From contig DASYNP010000039.1 of NCBI GenBank assembly GCA_036008465.1, positions 1-64,000 of the forward strand: a stretch of 64,000 nt of DNA, written 5' to 3'. Both the position numbers and the translations under genes were made by a program. The notes beneath the pieces were generated by a model. That model was not told the origin of the DNA, made no database searches, and worked only from the letters and a program-made list of their open reading frames with translations. Source of the DNA: DASPSM01 sp036008465. GTDB lineage: Bacteria; Planctomycetota; Planctomycetia; Planctomycetales; Planctomycetaceae. Of this stretch, positions 7,975 through 16,914 are shown piece after piece. Positions within the stretch are counted from its first letter, which is position 1; every line of letters begins with the position of its first letter.

Positions 7975-10158
7975 CTACGTCGCAGCGACGGCGGCCTTTG
8001 AGAGTTCGCGGGCTTGGGCGGCTGACGTGTCGAGAATCAGCGACAGTTCCACGCGAAAGCGCCCTTCAGGTCCGGCCAGGAAATCCCAGTGCGGCACCAC
8101 GGCGCTCGATTGGTGCACCAGCTCGAAGCCCCCCTCGGACTGGCTCACCGTCTGAATCGGAAACGTCCAGATGTCGCTGGCAAGCGAAGGTTCGATCCCG
8201 ACGTCGATTCCTAACCATTCGTCGACCAGCCCAATCCGCTCGGCTTGTTTGAGATTGAGAACCGACTCGAGACTGCCAAGCTGGCGGCCATTGCCGTCGT
8301 AGAAGTAGCGGTCCGCGGCTCCCGCGGCCAGGCCGGCGAAGTTGAATTCGACCGCGAAATGAAACCGTTCACCGGGGGGCAGGTTCGACAATTCGTAGCG
8401 GATGTCGAGTCGGTTTCCTGCCGAAGCCTCGAGCGCAATCGATTTTTCGAGTCGGATGCGATGCGGGCCGACGAGGCCGTCACGGGCCAAGACCGCCTCG
8501 ACCCGCCCGGGCGAGCGCCGCAGCTTCGTCTCGTAGACGCCGAGCACAAAATCGCCGATTTCGCCTGCGCCGTGACGCAAAGCAGCCGGATCGATGTTGG
8601 CGGGCAAGAAATGGTCGACGAGGCTCTTGCGGGGCCAGTTGTCGTAGATCAGCATCCGGTCGAGGTCGGGTTGCTTGAATCGCACAGCGTCGTGGATGCT
8701 GGCAACCGCGTTCGGATCGTGCTGCGAATGTGCCGCGGATCGGACCAGATCGTGGTAGGCCTCGGGCCGCCGGTTGAGCGTGCCGAGCAGATTGAGCCGC
8801 ACGCCGCGCACGTCGAGTTCGTAAAGATGGCCGCCTCGGCTCGGAGCGAGAAAGGCAACCAGCCGATCGCCCGCGATGCGAATTTCCTTGCGGGCGTCGA
8901 GATTGTAGTCATCAGCGTCGATCTGCACCCAGCGGGCCGGGCGGGCGATGGCCGACTCCAAAAGCGTGTCGGCGGCAATCAGATGGTTGTAGACGGCGTG
9001 CCGCAGGTGCGGAAGATAGAGCCCCCCGAAGGCGCCGTGCCAATAGGAGCAATTGCATTGACCGCGGTAGAGTTCGGTGCGCGCCTGGTTGATGAAATGC
9101 GGCCGCTCGACGTCTTCTTCTTCGGAGGTGATCTGCTGCAAGCGCTGGCTGACTTGCAGCATCCGGGTGTACATCTCGTTCGCTTCCGGATATTTCACAC
9201 GGAAGTTGCGCCAGGTGCCGCCGCGAATATAGGGGCGCAACGCCTGCCAGTCAGGATCGTGCTGTTTGCGGCGGGCCAGCGCCTCAAATTCTGCCAGCCG
9301 GTCGGCCGGGAGGGCCCATTCGGTCATCTCGCGGTAGCTGCAATCGGGCAGGTAAATCAGGCCGACGGGAGGCACATTGTCGACCGCTTCGCCCAGCGTG
9401 CAGAGCTTGAGCCAGTCGCCGTTCTCCAACAGCGCGTTCAGGAAGCGATTCAACCAGCCGTTTTCGTAGACATGCTTTTTCGTGCCCGGCCAGGTCCCGA
9501 ATTTCTCGCCGTCGTCACCGAAACAGACGACTGGATTGGGGTGTTTTTCGGCGATTTCGCGCAGATAACGGATCGTCTCCTCGGGTTCCTGGAAGGGAAT
9601 CGTGTACCGCAGTTTTTCGCTGCCCGGAAAGACCTTGAGCAGGCGGCCCTCATCCTCGGAGAGATAATAGCCGTGCAGGTGCTCGTCGCGGAGGCCGGCG
9701 CTTTTGAAGTGGTGATCGTCGAGCACCGTGTATTCGATGCCGGCCCGCGTCATGTCGCCGGTGAAATTCTGTTCCCAGACCCGCTCCGGCATCCACATGC
9801 CGCGGACTTTGACGCCGAAGAGCTGCTCGAGGTAGCGCGAATAGGCGGCAATCTGGCCGATACGGTCGTGCGAGGGGATGCCGGCGAGGATCGCCTCGTA
9901 AAACGGCCCGCCCACAAGCTCGACCTGGCCCCGTTCGGCCAGTTCGCGAACGCCGTCGATGTATTCCGGATGCTTGTCGACCAGCCACTCCATCAAGCTG
10001 CCGGAAACATGCAGGCTGACCGGAATTTTCGGATTCTCGCGGAGAACGTCGACGAAGGGCGCGTAACTGTCGCGATAGGCGTCTTCGAAAACGCCGTCAA
10101 AGTTGCCGATGGGCTGATGGATATGGATGGCCAGCGCCAGACGCAGACATCCCGTCAT
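7975..10158 (-). CDS. GH57 4-alpha-glucanotransferase / alpha-amylase
   Basis: A 727-residue cytoplasmic enzyme (no signal peptide) acting on alpha-1,4-glucans. GH57 landmarks are clear: HIHQP (residues 12-16), the GGPFYEA region (83-89), MWMPERVWE with the likely nucleophile E125, and FGDDGEKFGTWPG with the likely acid D215 or D216. These positions closely match the Thermococcus litoralis 4-alpha-glucanotransferase (E123/D214), and the long C-terminal beta region fits the extra domains of that subfamily. The likely role is maltodextrin disproportionation or glycogen remodelling. It is the last gene of a minus-strand run glgA, GH57, galT-like, GH57, about 146 bases after the galT-like gene. 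A plain alpha-amylase activity cannot be excluded. Confidence 0.92.
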   Translation of the reverse strand: MTGCLRLALAIHIHQPIGNFDGVFEDAYRDSYAPFVDVLRENPKIPVSLHVSGSLMEWLVDKHPEYIDGVRELAERGQVELVGGPFYEAILAGIPSHDRIGQIAAYSRYLEQLFGVKVRGMWMPERVWEQNFTGDMTRAGIEYTVLDDHHFKSAGLRDEHLHGYYLSEDEGRLLKVFPGSEKLRYTIPFQEPEETIRYLREIAEKHPNPVVCFGDDGEKFGTWPGTKKHVYENGWLNRFLNALLENGDWLKLCTLGEAVDNVPPVGLIYLPDCSYREMTEWALPADRLAEFEALARRKQHDPDWQALRPYIRGGTWRNFRVKYPEANEMYTRMLQVSQRLQQITSEEEDVERPHFINQARTELYRGQCNCSYWHGAFGGLYLPHLRHAVYNHLIAADTLLESAIARPARWVQIDADDYNLDARKEIRIAGDRLVAFLAPSRGGHLYELDVRGVRLNLLGTLNRRPEAYHDLVRSAAHSQHDPNAVASIHDAVRFKQPDLDRMLIYDNWPRKSLVDHFLPANIDPAALRHGAGEIGDFVLGVYETKLRRSPGRVEAVLARDGLVGPHRIRLEKSIALEASAGNRLDIRYELSNLPPGERFHFAVEFNFAGLAAGAADRYFYDGNGRQLGSLESVLNLKQAERIGLVDEWLGIDVGIEPSLASDIWTFPIQTVSQSEGGFELVHQSSAVVPHWDFLAGPEGRFRVELSLILDTSAAQARELSKAAVAAT

Positions 10159-10304
10159 TCAGGCAATCCTCCTTGGTCGGGACCTTCCTGGTCGGGGCCT
10201 CCCGCTTGGCCCGCTCGTTCCATCAAATCGCGCTGACTGCCGGCTGAAAAGGCTCACGCTTCGGCCTAATGCGAAAACCGCGAGTGAGGCTCCTGTGGTG
10301 ACGA

Positions 10305-11345
10305 TCAGGCAGGGGTTGCGGTCAGGACCGGTTTGCGGATTGCCACTTCCTCTTCGGCGTCCCGCAAAAATGACGCAGCCTCCTCCGGCATGACGGGATT
10401 GATGTAAAAGCCGCTCCCCCACTCGAATCCGGCCACGCGCGTCAGTCGGGGGAAAATTTCGATATGCCAATGGTAATGGGGCAGCTCTTTGGCGTCGAAC
10501 GGGGCCGTGTGGAAGACGTAATTGTAGGGCGGATCGTCGAGCGCGAACTCGAGTTTACGCAGGACCGAGCGCAGCACAACCCCCAGGTCTTCGATCCCCT
10601 GCCGCGGAATGTTTTCGTATTGGCTGGAATGCTGTTTGGGAATGATCCACGTCTCGAAGGGAAAGCGGCTGGCGAACGGTGCCAACACCAAAAAGCTGCG
10701 GGTGTCCAACACGACGCGGCTGGCGGCGGCCAGCTCCTGCTGCACCATGTCGCAATAAATGCAGCGGCCGCGGTAGTTGAAAAACTCGAGCGACCCAGTC
10801 ATCTCCTCCCAGACAGAAATTGGCACGACCGGCGTGACGATCAGCTGCGAGTGCGTGTGTTCCAACGAGGCACCGGCCGGCGCCCCCTGATTCTTAAAGA
10901 TCAACCCATGCACCAGCCGCGGATCGCGCTTCAAGTCGACCAGCCGGTCGCGATAGACCCAGAGCACTTCGCGGATGTTGTCGACCGACAGGTGGGACAT
11001 GTTCGTTTCATGGTTCGGGCACTCGATGATCACTTCGTGAGCCCCGACCCCGTTCATCAGGTCGTAAATCCCGTCGCCCCGCTTGTCGAGATTCCCTTCC
11101 ACCTGCAGGGCGGGAAATTTGTTGGGCACGACGCGCGTGCGCCAACCCCGATTGTTGCGCTCCGTCCCCGGATGCCGATACGCCAGAATTTCCGGGGGCG
11201 TCGAGTCTTCGTGCCCTTCGCAAAAGGGGCAAAATCCGGCGCGGGCCGCGCGATACTCAGACGAGAAATCCTCCGGCCGTTTGGCGCGGTCCGGCGCCAA
11301 GATCACCCAGCGTCCGACGATGGGGTCTTTTCTAAGTTCAGGCAT
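10305..11345 (-). CDS. galT: Galactose-1-phosphate uridylyltransferase family (possibly ADP-glucose phosphorylase)
   Basis: A 346-residue protein with the GalT fold: N-terminal RKDPIVGRWVILAPDRAKRP, a CPFC zinc pair (about 38-41), VVPNKFPAL, then the catalytic segment GASLEHTHSQLIVTP, and a second domain with FETWIIPKQH and YHWHIEIFPR. Classical GalT enzymes carry HPH before Q at the nucleophile; here it is HTHSQ, closer to plant ADP-glucose phosphorylase (HSHSQ). It would transfer a nucleotidyl group between a hexose-1-phosphate and a nucleotide sugar. Between glgA and GH57 genes, a role in ADP- or UDP-glucose turnover for glycogen is at least as likely as galactose use; no galK or galE is nearby. 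It starts 43 bases after the upstream GH57 stop. Confidence 0.85.
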   Translation of the reverse strand: MPELRKDPIVGRWVILAPDRAKRPEDFSSEYRAARAGFCPFCEGHEDSTPPEILAYRHPGTERNNRGWRTRVVPNKFPALQVEGNLDKRGDGIYDLMNGVGAHEVIIECPNHETNMSHLSVDNIREVLWVYRDRLVDLKRDPRLVHGLIFKNQGAPAGASLEHTHSQLIVTPVVPISVWEEMTGSLEFFNYRGRCIYCDMVQQELAAASRVVLDTRSFLVLAPFASRFPFETWIIPKQHSSQYENIPRQGIEDLGVVLRSVLRKLEFALDDPPYNYVFHTAPFDAKELPHYHWHIEIFPRLTRVAGFEWGSGFYINPVMPEEAASFLRDAEEEVAIRKPVLTATPA

Positions 11346-11388
11346 CGTGCACCACTCTCAAATAAAAGCGCGAAATCAAGCGTGCTCT

Positions 11389-13578
11389 TCACGCCTGCCA
11401 CATGATCCGCTCGAAGTCGGGAGACGGCACCACCATTTCGAGTACGCCCTCCTGGGGCGCGCGATCGACGCTTTGCTTTTTCGTGACCGCCTCCACGTAC
11501 ATTTGAATTGTCGATTCGGGCGACAGGCCCAGGTCGACAAACGGCGCCGTCACCTCGAGGATCTGGTCCACGGCCACTTCCAACGTCGCCTTGGCGACCA
11601 GTTTGTCTTCCCGGTAGAGCTTGGCCTTCAGGTCATGCTGCTTGAATCCGGTGATGCGGATCTCGATTCCGGTCGGCTCGACGAAGCGGATCCTCAGTTC
11701 ATCGAGCGGCTCGAGATCCTCGCGCGCGTAACGGGTCGTATCCAGTCGCAGGGCAAAACGCGCGGCGTCAAAGCCGAAATACACATCTTTGAAAACACCC
11801 ATGGTGACCTTGGTCATCGTTCCGCGCTCGCTGCCGCAGATGTAGTGCCCGGCACAGATCCACTCGAAATAGGTCCGCCGGCCGTCGACTTTGACCGGGC
11901 AGAACCCGGTCGGCTTGGTGTGCAGAGCGCGCCGCTGGAGCCGCTTGATGGGGTGCTTGAGCACGTTCGGAGATTGCGTGTCGAGCCGGGCGTAGACGTT
12001 TTGCAGGTGCTTGCGGAACAGCTCGTCGAAGAGCGCGTCCTGCGAGGACGAATGATCGTCGCCAAACCACCAGTACCAGTCGCTCCCCTCGGCGATGAAC
12101 AGTTCCTCCCAGGCCTTCGCCAGCGCTTCTTTGGGCGCCTTCCCCTCGGCCTCGGTCTGTTTCAAGAACTCGCGGGTTTGATGCAACAAGTCCCAGGCGG
12201 TGTTGTCTTCGTGGTGGCCGATCCAGATTGCGAAATTGTGGGAGATCCAGCTGCCGGCAAACAGGCTGCCGATGCGATCGGTCGCCGGCTGGTCCTTCAG
12301 GTAATCCCGGACGCGCTGCGGGCGGATCTGTGGGTTCTGAATGCAATTTCGATAGAGCGCGCGGAGAAAGCGGACGCCTCCGTCCGGATAATATTCCCAG
12401 CAATTTTCTCCGTCCAAAATCACGGGGACGAGGGCCCCGCGTCCCGCATTGTTCGCCTCGACGGCCCGGCCAATCGCCAGAAACTTGCTGATCATGTCCC
12501 AGGCGGCGTGCTCAGGATCGCTCCGCTGATAGTGAAAGCCGATCAGATCCGACAGCGCGTGGTCGCGAAAGATGACGTGCAACGATTTGTCGCCGCTCTC
12601 CACGCGCCAGGGGCGGTACAGCATTTCGGGGTGCCGCATGTGCCCCTGGCCGTCTCGCGAGATCCAGCCGTTGGTCGATTCGGAGAGGATCTCTTCGTCC
12701 GTCGCGATCCATTCGATGCCAGTCTCGGCAATTGGCGCGACGATATCCTGCGAAACAGATCCCTCCGACGGCCACATTCCGACCGGCGCCTGGCCAAAGA
12801 GCTGCTTGTGCAGCGTAACGGCCCGACGCAGGTGGATCTGGGCGTCCTCGCGATAGCTTTCCAAGTGCTTGGGCAGCGCGCAGCCGGGCATGGCCTGCCG
12901 AGCGCAGCGCTTATCCCAGAGAAGAGGCAGAATCGGATGATAAAACGGGGTTGTGGTCAGCTCGATCTGACCGCTCGCCGCCAGCTCTTTGTGCAGCGGA
13001 ATCACCGAGTTCAGGATGGCTTTCTGCTTGTCGAGCAGCCACGCCTTCTCCCCCTCGGTATAGCCGCGCCCCTTGGCTCGGAACTCGCGCAGTTCTGGGT
13101 CCTGGTCGAAGACCAGCTCATGGATCCAGGTGAGGTTGCTCCAGACTTGCAGATCGCGAAGATCGCGGGGTGAAAAGCGGGAAACGGCATTCTCGACCGG
13201 ATCAGTGCCGAGCCCGCGCCGCAGATACAGCTCGTGATACCGCTCGTACGGGCGGATCATGCTCTCGACGTTTGCGAGAAAGAAGTTGTCGAGCAGATAG
13301 CAAACGTCGGCTTCGGTCATTCCGTCAGTCGGCAGGCGCGAAACGTCAAGGTGCCGGTCGCTACGTCCCTCGCCATACGCCTGAAGCTGAATCAACAGGC
13401 TCGGCACGAGGTTGATCGTGCAGCGAAACTCGGGCAGCTCCTTGAGATGCAGGGCCATCCCGTAGTAGTCCTTCGTGGCGTGCAGCCGCACCCACGGCAT
13501 CAGCGTTTGGTTGCTGACGTCGTCGGGGTAATACGGTTGGTGTTGATGCCAGAAGAAAGCTACGGTGACTGGTTGCAT
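11389..13578 (-). CDS. GH57 alpha-amylase / amylopullulanase-like enzyme
   Basis: A 729-residue protein with no export signal. It starts with the GH57 signature FFWHQHQPYY (about 8-17) and LMPWVRLHATKDYYGM. Later come GMWPSEGSVS with probable nucleophile E272, then VILDGENCWEYYPDGG with probable acid D389. The C-terminal third (about 560-729) is beta-rich and resembles the accessory domain of amylopullulanase-type GH57 proteins. It should hydrolyse or rearrange intracellular alpha-glucan. It begins 15 bases after the glgA stop, so it is in the glycogen operon. It is clearly a different GH57 subgroup from the enzyme at 7975-10158, so the pair are not a recent duplication. Confidence 0.9.
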   Translation of the reverse strand: MQPVTVAFFWHQHQPYYPDDVSNQTLMPWVRLHATKDYYGMALHLKELPEFRCTINLVPSLLIQLQAYGEGRSDRHLDVSRLPTDGMTEADVCYLLDNFFLANVESMIRPYERYHELYLRRGLGTDPVENAVSRFSPRDLRDLQVWSNLTWIHELVFDQDPELREFRAKGRGYTEGEKAWLLDKQKAILNSVIPLHKELAASGQIELTTTPFYHPILPLLWDKRCARQAMPGCALPKHLESYREDAQIHLRRAVTLHKQLFGQAPVGMWPSEGSVSQDIVAPIAETGIEWIATDEEILSESTNGWISRDGQGHMRHPEMLYRPWRVESGDKSLHVIFRDHALSDLIGFHYQRSDPEHAAWDMISKFLAIGRAVEANNAGRGALVPVILDGENCWEYYPDGGVRFLRALYRNCIQNPQIRPQRVRDYLKDQPATDRIGSLFAGSWISHNFAIWIGHHEDNTAWDLLHQTREFLKQTEAEGKAPKEALAKAWEELFIAEGSDWYWWFGDDHSSSQDALFDELFRKHLQNVYARLDTQSPNVLKHPIKRLQRRALHTKPTGFCPVKVDGRRTYFEWICAGHYICGSERGTMTKVTMGVFKDVYFGFDAARFALRLDTTRYAREDLEPLDELRIRFVEPTGIEIRITGFKQHDLKAKLYREDKLVAKATLEVAVDQILEVTAPFVDLGLSPESTIQMYVEAVTKKQSVDRAPQEGVLEMVVPSPDFERIMWQA

Positions 13579-13593
13579 TCGATTCCGGTGTTA

Positions 13594-15123
13594 TCAGACC
13601 GCGACAGTCGTTCTGGAAACGTCGGATGCGGCAATCGCGGCTTGCCGCTTGGCGAGCGCCCGCTCATAAACGCGCACGTACTGCAACGCACTGTTGCGCC
13701 AACTCAAGTCCTGGTTCATGCCGGCGCGAACCAGGCGCGTCCATTCCATTTTGTCCGCAAAAAGGGTGAGCGCCCGTTCGATGGCCTGCATCATCGCCTC
13801 AGCCGAGTAATCGCTGAAACAAAAGCCGGTCGCCGTGCCGTGGGCGAGATTTTGCGGGTTGGCGTCGACGACTGAATCGGCCAGCCCGCCGACCGACCGC
13901 ACGATCGGGACTGTCCCGCAAATCAGGCTGTACATCTGGTTGAGGCCGCAGGGCTCGAATCGGCTCGGCATGAGGAACAGATCCGCCCCGGCTTCGATGC
14001 GATGGGCGAGCGGGTCGTCGAAACCGATGCGAACGGCAACCTTCTTCGGAAGCTTCTGCGCCAGCTCCGTCAGCCAGCTTTCGTACTTGGCTTCGCCGCT
14101 GCCCAAGACGCACAATTGCACATCTTGCGACAGGAATTTTTCCGACGCCTGCGTGACCAGGTCGAGTCCTTTCTGATCGGTCAGGCGAGTCACCATGGCA
14201 AACAGCGGCACTTCGTCGCGGGTTGGCAAACCGAATTCACCTTGCAGGGCCCGCTTGCAACCGAGCTTCCCCTCTTCGACGTCGGCGATCGAGTAGTTTG
14301 CCGCCAGGACGGAGTCGGTTTGCGGGTTCCAGATCTTGGTGTCGACACCATTGAGGATGCCGACCAGATCGTCGCGCCGGGACCGCAAGGCGCTGTCCAA
14401 GCCGTAACCGAATTCGGGCGTCTGAATCTCGCGCGCGTACGTGGGACTGACCGTGGTGATCAAGTCCGAAAACGCGATCCCGGTCTTCAGCAGGTTGAGC
14501 TGATTGTAAAACTCCATCTGCTTCCAGTTGAAGTATTTCCAATCGAGCCCCGTCAGCAGCATGTCCCAATGCCAGAACAGCCCCTGAAAAGCCATGTTGT
14601 GGATCGTGAAGACCGAACCGACCGTCTCCGACGTGTTTGGCGCCCGCCCTTCGATCGCCAAGAGAGCGGGAATCAAACCGGTCTGCCAGTCGTTGGCATG
14701 AATCACGTCCGGACGCAGACGCAGTTGCTGCGTCAGGGCTACGACGGCGCGGCTGAAGAACACAAACCGTTCGCAGTTGTCGCGGAAATCGGATCCCCCA
14801 GATTGATAGAGCCCGGGCCGATCGTAGTAGCCCGGCTGGTCGATCATGAGCACGGTGACGGCCGACCCCGGCAGCCGCGCCCGCAGCACCGCGCCCGACA
14901 CATGCCGTGCGCCGATTGGAACTTCGATGTGAACGCCGGTCGGCTCGACGCCGATCCCATTCGACGCGGCGATGCGGCTCATCATCTGGGGATAATGGGG
15001 AAGCACCAGCCAAACACTGTGTCCCAGCTCAGTTAGAGCGGATGCCAGCGCCGTTGCAACGTCCGCCAGCCCACCCGTTTTGGCAAACGGGACTGCCTCT
15101 GAACTGGCGATTACGATTCGCAT
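13594..15123 (-). CDS. glgA: Glycogen synthase (ADP-glucose type, GT5)
   Basis: A 509-residue protein of the usual GlgA length. The N-terminal KTGGLADV motif (residues 15-22) binds the sugar nucleotide. The C-terminal PSRFEPCGLNQMYSLICGT segment followed by SVGGLADSV is the retaining GT5 signature. It elongates alpha-1,4-glucan from ADP-glucose in the cytoplasm. It is the first gene of a four-gene minus-strand operon with two GH57 enzymes and a GalT-like protein. No ADP-glucose pyrophosphorylase or branching enzyme gene is in the window, so those steps must be encoded elsewhere or met differently. Confidence 0.96.
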   Translation of the reverse strand: MRIVIASSEAVPFAKTGGLADVATALASALTELGHSVWLVLPHYPQMMSRIAASNGIGVEPTGVHIEVPIGARHVSGAVLRARLPGSAVTVLMIDQPGYYDRPGLYQSGGSDFRDNCERFVFFSRAVVALTQQLRLRPDVIHANDWQTGLIPALLAIEGRAPNTSETVGSVFTIHNMAFQGLFWHWDMLLTGLDWKYFNWKQMEFYNQLNLLKTGIAFSDLITTVSPTYAREIQTPEFGYGLDSALRSRRDDLVGILNGVDTKIWNPQTDSVLAANYSIADVEEGKLGCKRALQGEFGLPTRDEVPLFAMVTRLTDQKGLDLVTQASEKFLSQDVQLCVLGSGEAKYESWLTELAQKLPKKVAVRIGFDDPLAHRIEAGADLFLMPSRFEPCGLNQMYSLICGTVPIVRSVGGLADSVVDANPQNLAHGTATGFCFSDYSAEAMMQAIERALTLFADKMEWTRLVRAGMNQDLSWRNSALQYVRVYERALAKRQAAIAASDVSRTTVAV

Positions 15124-15518
15124 TGGACTCTGTCTTCCCCCCCAAGACAGGCTCGACCTGACAGGCTCGACCTGACAGCCTCAAAACTGCCAGGCGGGCT
15201 CAAAACCGTGCGTTCGCCCACCCGGCATGGCGAGGCCACTCGCGATGCAAAGCCATTTGCGCGAGGCGACCTGTTTCCTCTATTCCTACCCAGGCGACAA
15301 AGTCTCCCGCGGCTGCGTAATCCATTTTATCGGCACGCGCGCAAAGCTCTCTTTACTCTGTTCCGTCGCGTCCGCCTGCCGACTGCGTACGTATCGTAGG
15401 GAGAGGCAATTTGTTATGTCAAAGGCCAGCGTCTGGCCGACTCCCCAATCGCGGCCGTTCGGCTCTATAATCGAAGTCGGCCTCGACCCTCCCCTCTTTC
15501 GCTCTTGCGAACCCTGCC
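15124..15518. other. Intergenic region between divergent glgA and the histidine kinase
   Basis: About 395 bases that should contain promoters for both directions. The only structure seen is a 14-bp perfect tandem repeat acaggctcgacctg at 15147-15160 and 15161-15174, with a partial third unit. It lies about 24-50 bases upstream of glgA and could be an operator or slippage product. No promoter boxes could be assigned confidently. Confidence 0.5.
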
Positions 15519-16889
15519 GTGAACCGTCCCGAAGCCGAACGCGACAAAAGCCAGTGGGATCTCGCCGCCGAGACGGTGACGGTTCGCATTCGCTGGTTTG
15601 GTCTGTGCGTCGGCTATGTCCTGGTGAATTTCGTCGACCGGGACCCCGGCAACCGCCTGGTACTCAACGCCATCCTCACGCTGGGCGCTCTGTACGCGAT
15701 CATCGACACGGTCTGGAGCCTCCGCGGAAAGGTCTTCCTGGCCCAGTTCCCGCTTGCGATCTCTTTCATGGAAGCGGTGTTCATCGGCCTGTTGTGCTAC
15801 TTCGACCGCCATGGGGTCGAGAGCCCGTTTCGGTTCTATTACTTCCTTTCGCTCCTGGTCTGTGCGATCCGCCATTCGTCGGCGATCACCTACGCGACGT
15901 TCGCTTTGCATGCCGTCAGCTTCGGCTTTTTGGCGCTGAGCCCAGAATTCAGTCGCCGCCAAGACACGACGACCCTCGTCCTCACCCTGATCCTGCTCGG
16001 CTGGGGAACGTGGGGAAGCATGGCGCTCAGCAACTTGTTGAAATCGACCAGCCGCCGCCTCGGCGAGCTCAACGCAGAACTGCAGGACAATCAGCGGCTG
16101 CTGGAAGAGCGCATTCGCGAGCGAACGCTGGAGCTGCAAGAGTCGCAGGCGCATCTCGTCCAGCAGGAAAAGCAGGCGGCCTTCGGACTACTGGCCGCGG
16201 GGATCGCCCACGAGGTCGGTAATCCCCTGGCGGCTATCAGTTCGCTCGTGCAGATGCTCAAGCGGCGTCAAAATGATTCCTACACCGGCGAGCGGCTGGC
16301 AATGGTCGACGACCAGCTCCGCCGCATCCAGCGGACGTTGCGGGAACTGGTCGATTTCAGCCGGCCCGCGACTAAGGATCGTCGGCTCTGCGACATTCAC
16401 GAGGTCCTCGACGCGGCACTCAACATCGCGAAATACTACAAGCGCAAAAAGGGGAAGCGGATCGTGACCCGCTACGCGGAAGGACTTCCCAAGCTCCGCG
16501 TGGTCCGCGATCAGTTGGTACAGGTGTTCTTGAACCTCGTGCTCAATTCGCTCGACGCGACCGAAGAAGGGGGCACCATCGAGTTGACCACCGAACTCAA
16601 GGACGGCTGGATTCGAGTCGCCGTCCGCGATGACGGCGTCGGCATTCCCGAGCGGGATCAAGCCGCCATTTTCGAGCCCTATTTCACCACCAAGGAAACG
16701 GGAACCGGACTGGGACTGTTCGTCTGCCGCAACATCCTCGAAGAAACTGGCGAGGGACGAATCGAACTGACCCACACGTCGCCCGAAGGAACCACGTTCA
16801 CGGTCTTCGTCACCTGCGAGAATGTCCGCAACTGGCCCGACGTACCGCCGGCGCTAGCAACCTCCACCGAAGAAGTCTCCGCCACATAA
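15519..16889 (+). CDS. Membrane sensor histidine kinase
   Basis: A 456-residue kinase starting at a GTG. About six hydrophobic segments (residues 28-40, 48-68, 73-95, 105-118, 122-142, 152-172) form a membrane sensor without a large periplasmic loop. A coiled-coil linker (about 175-220) follows, then HisKA with phosphoacceptor H231 (AGIAHEVGNPLAAISS), an N box (NLVLNSLDATEEGG), G1 (DDGVGIPE) and G2 (TGTGLGLFV). The layout resembles NtrB/AtoS-like kinases that drive NtrC-type regulators, and such a regulator starts 25 bases downstream. The stimulus is not evident; the multi-pass sensor suggests a membrane-associated or hydrophobic signal. Confidence 0.93.
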   Translation: MNRPEAERDKSQWDLAAETVTVRIRWFGLCVGYVLVNFVDRDPGNRLVLNAILTLGALYAIIDTVWSLRGKVFLAQFPLAISFMEAVFIGLLCYFDRHGVESPFRFYYFLSLLVCAIRHSSAITYATFALHAVSFGFLALSPEFSRRQDTTTLVLTLILLGWGTWGSMALSNLLKSTSRRLGELNAELQDNQRLLEERIRERTLELQESQAHLVQQEKQAAFGLLAAGIAHEVGNPLAAISSLVQMLKRRQNDSYTGERLAMVDDQLRRIQRTLRELVDFSRPATKDRRLCDIHEVLDAALNIAKYYKRKKGKRIVTRYAEGLPKLRVVRDQLVQVFLNLVLNSLDATEEGGTIELTTELKDGWIRVAVRDDGVGIPERDQAAIFEPYFTTKETGTGLGLFVCRNILEETGEGRIELTHTSPEGTTFTVFVTCENVRNWPDVPPALATSTEEVSAT

Positions 16890-16914
16890 GATCGATATCG
16901 AGCGACCCCGAGCT

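Noticed and set aside
8245..10236. 663-codon plus-strand open frame opposite the GH57 gene
   Set aside because: It is a high-GC antisense shadow: the minus strand encodes a complete GH57 enzyme with all catalytic motifs, while this frame has no recognisable domain or ribosome binding site.
11083..13173. 696-codon plus-strand open frame opposite the galT-like and second GH57 genes
   Set aside because: It spans two real minus-strand genes and the gap between them, with Arg/Gly-rich content and no motif; antisense artefact.
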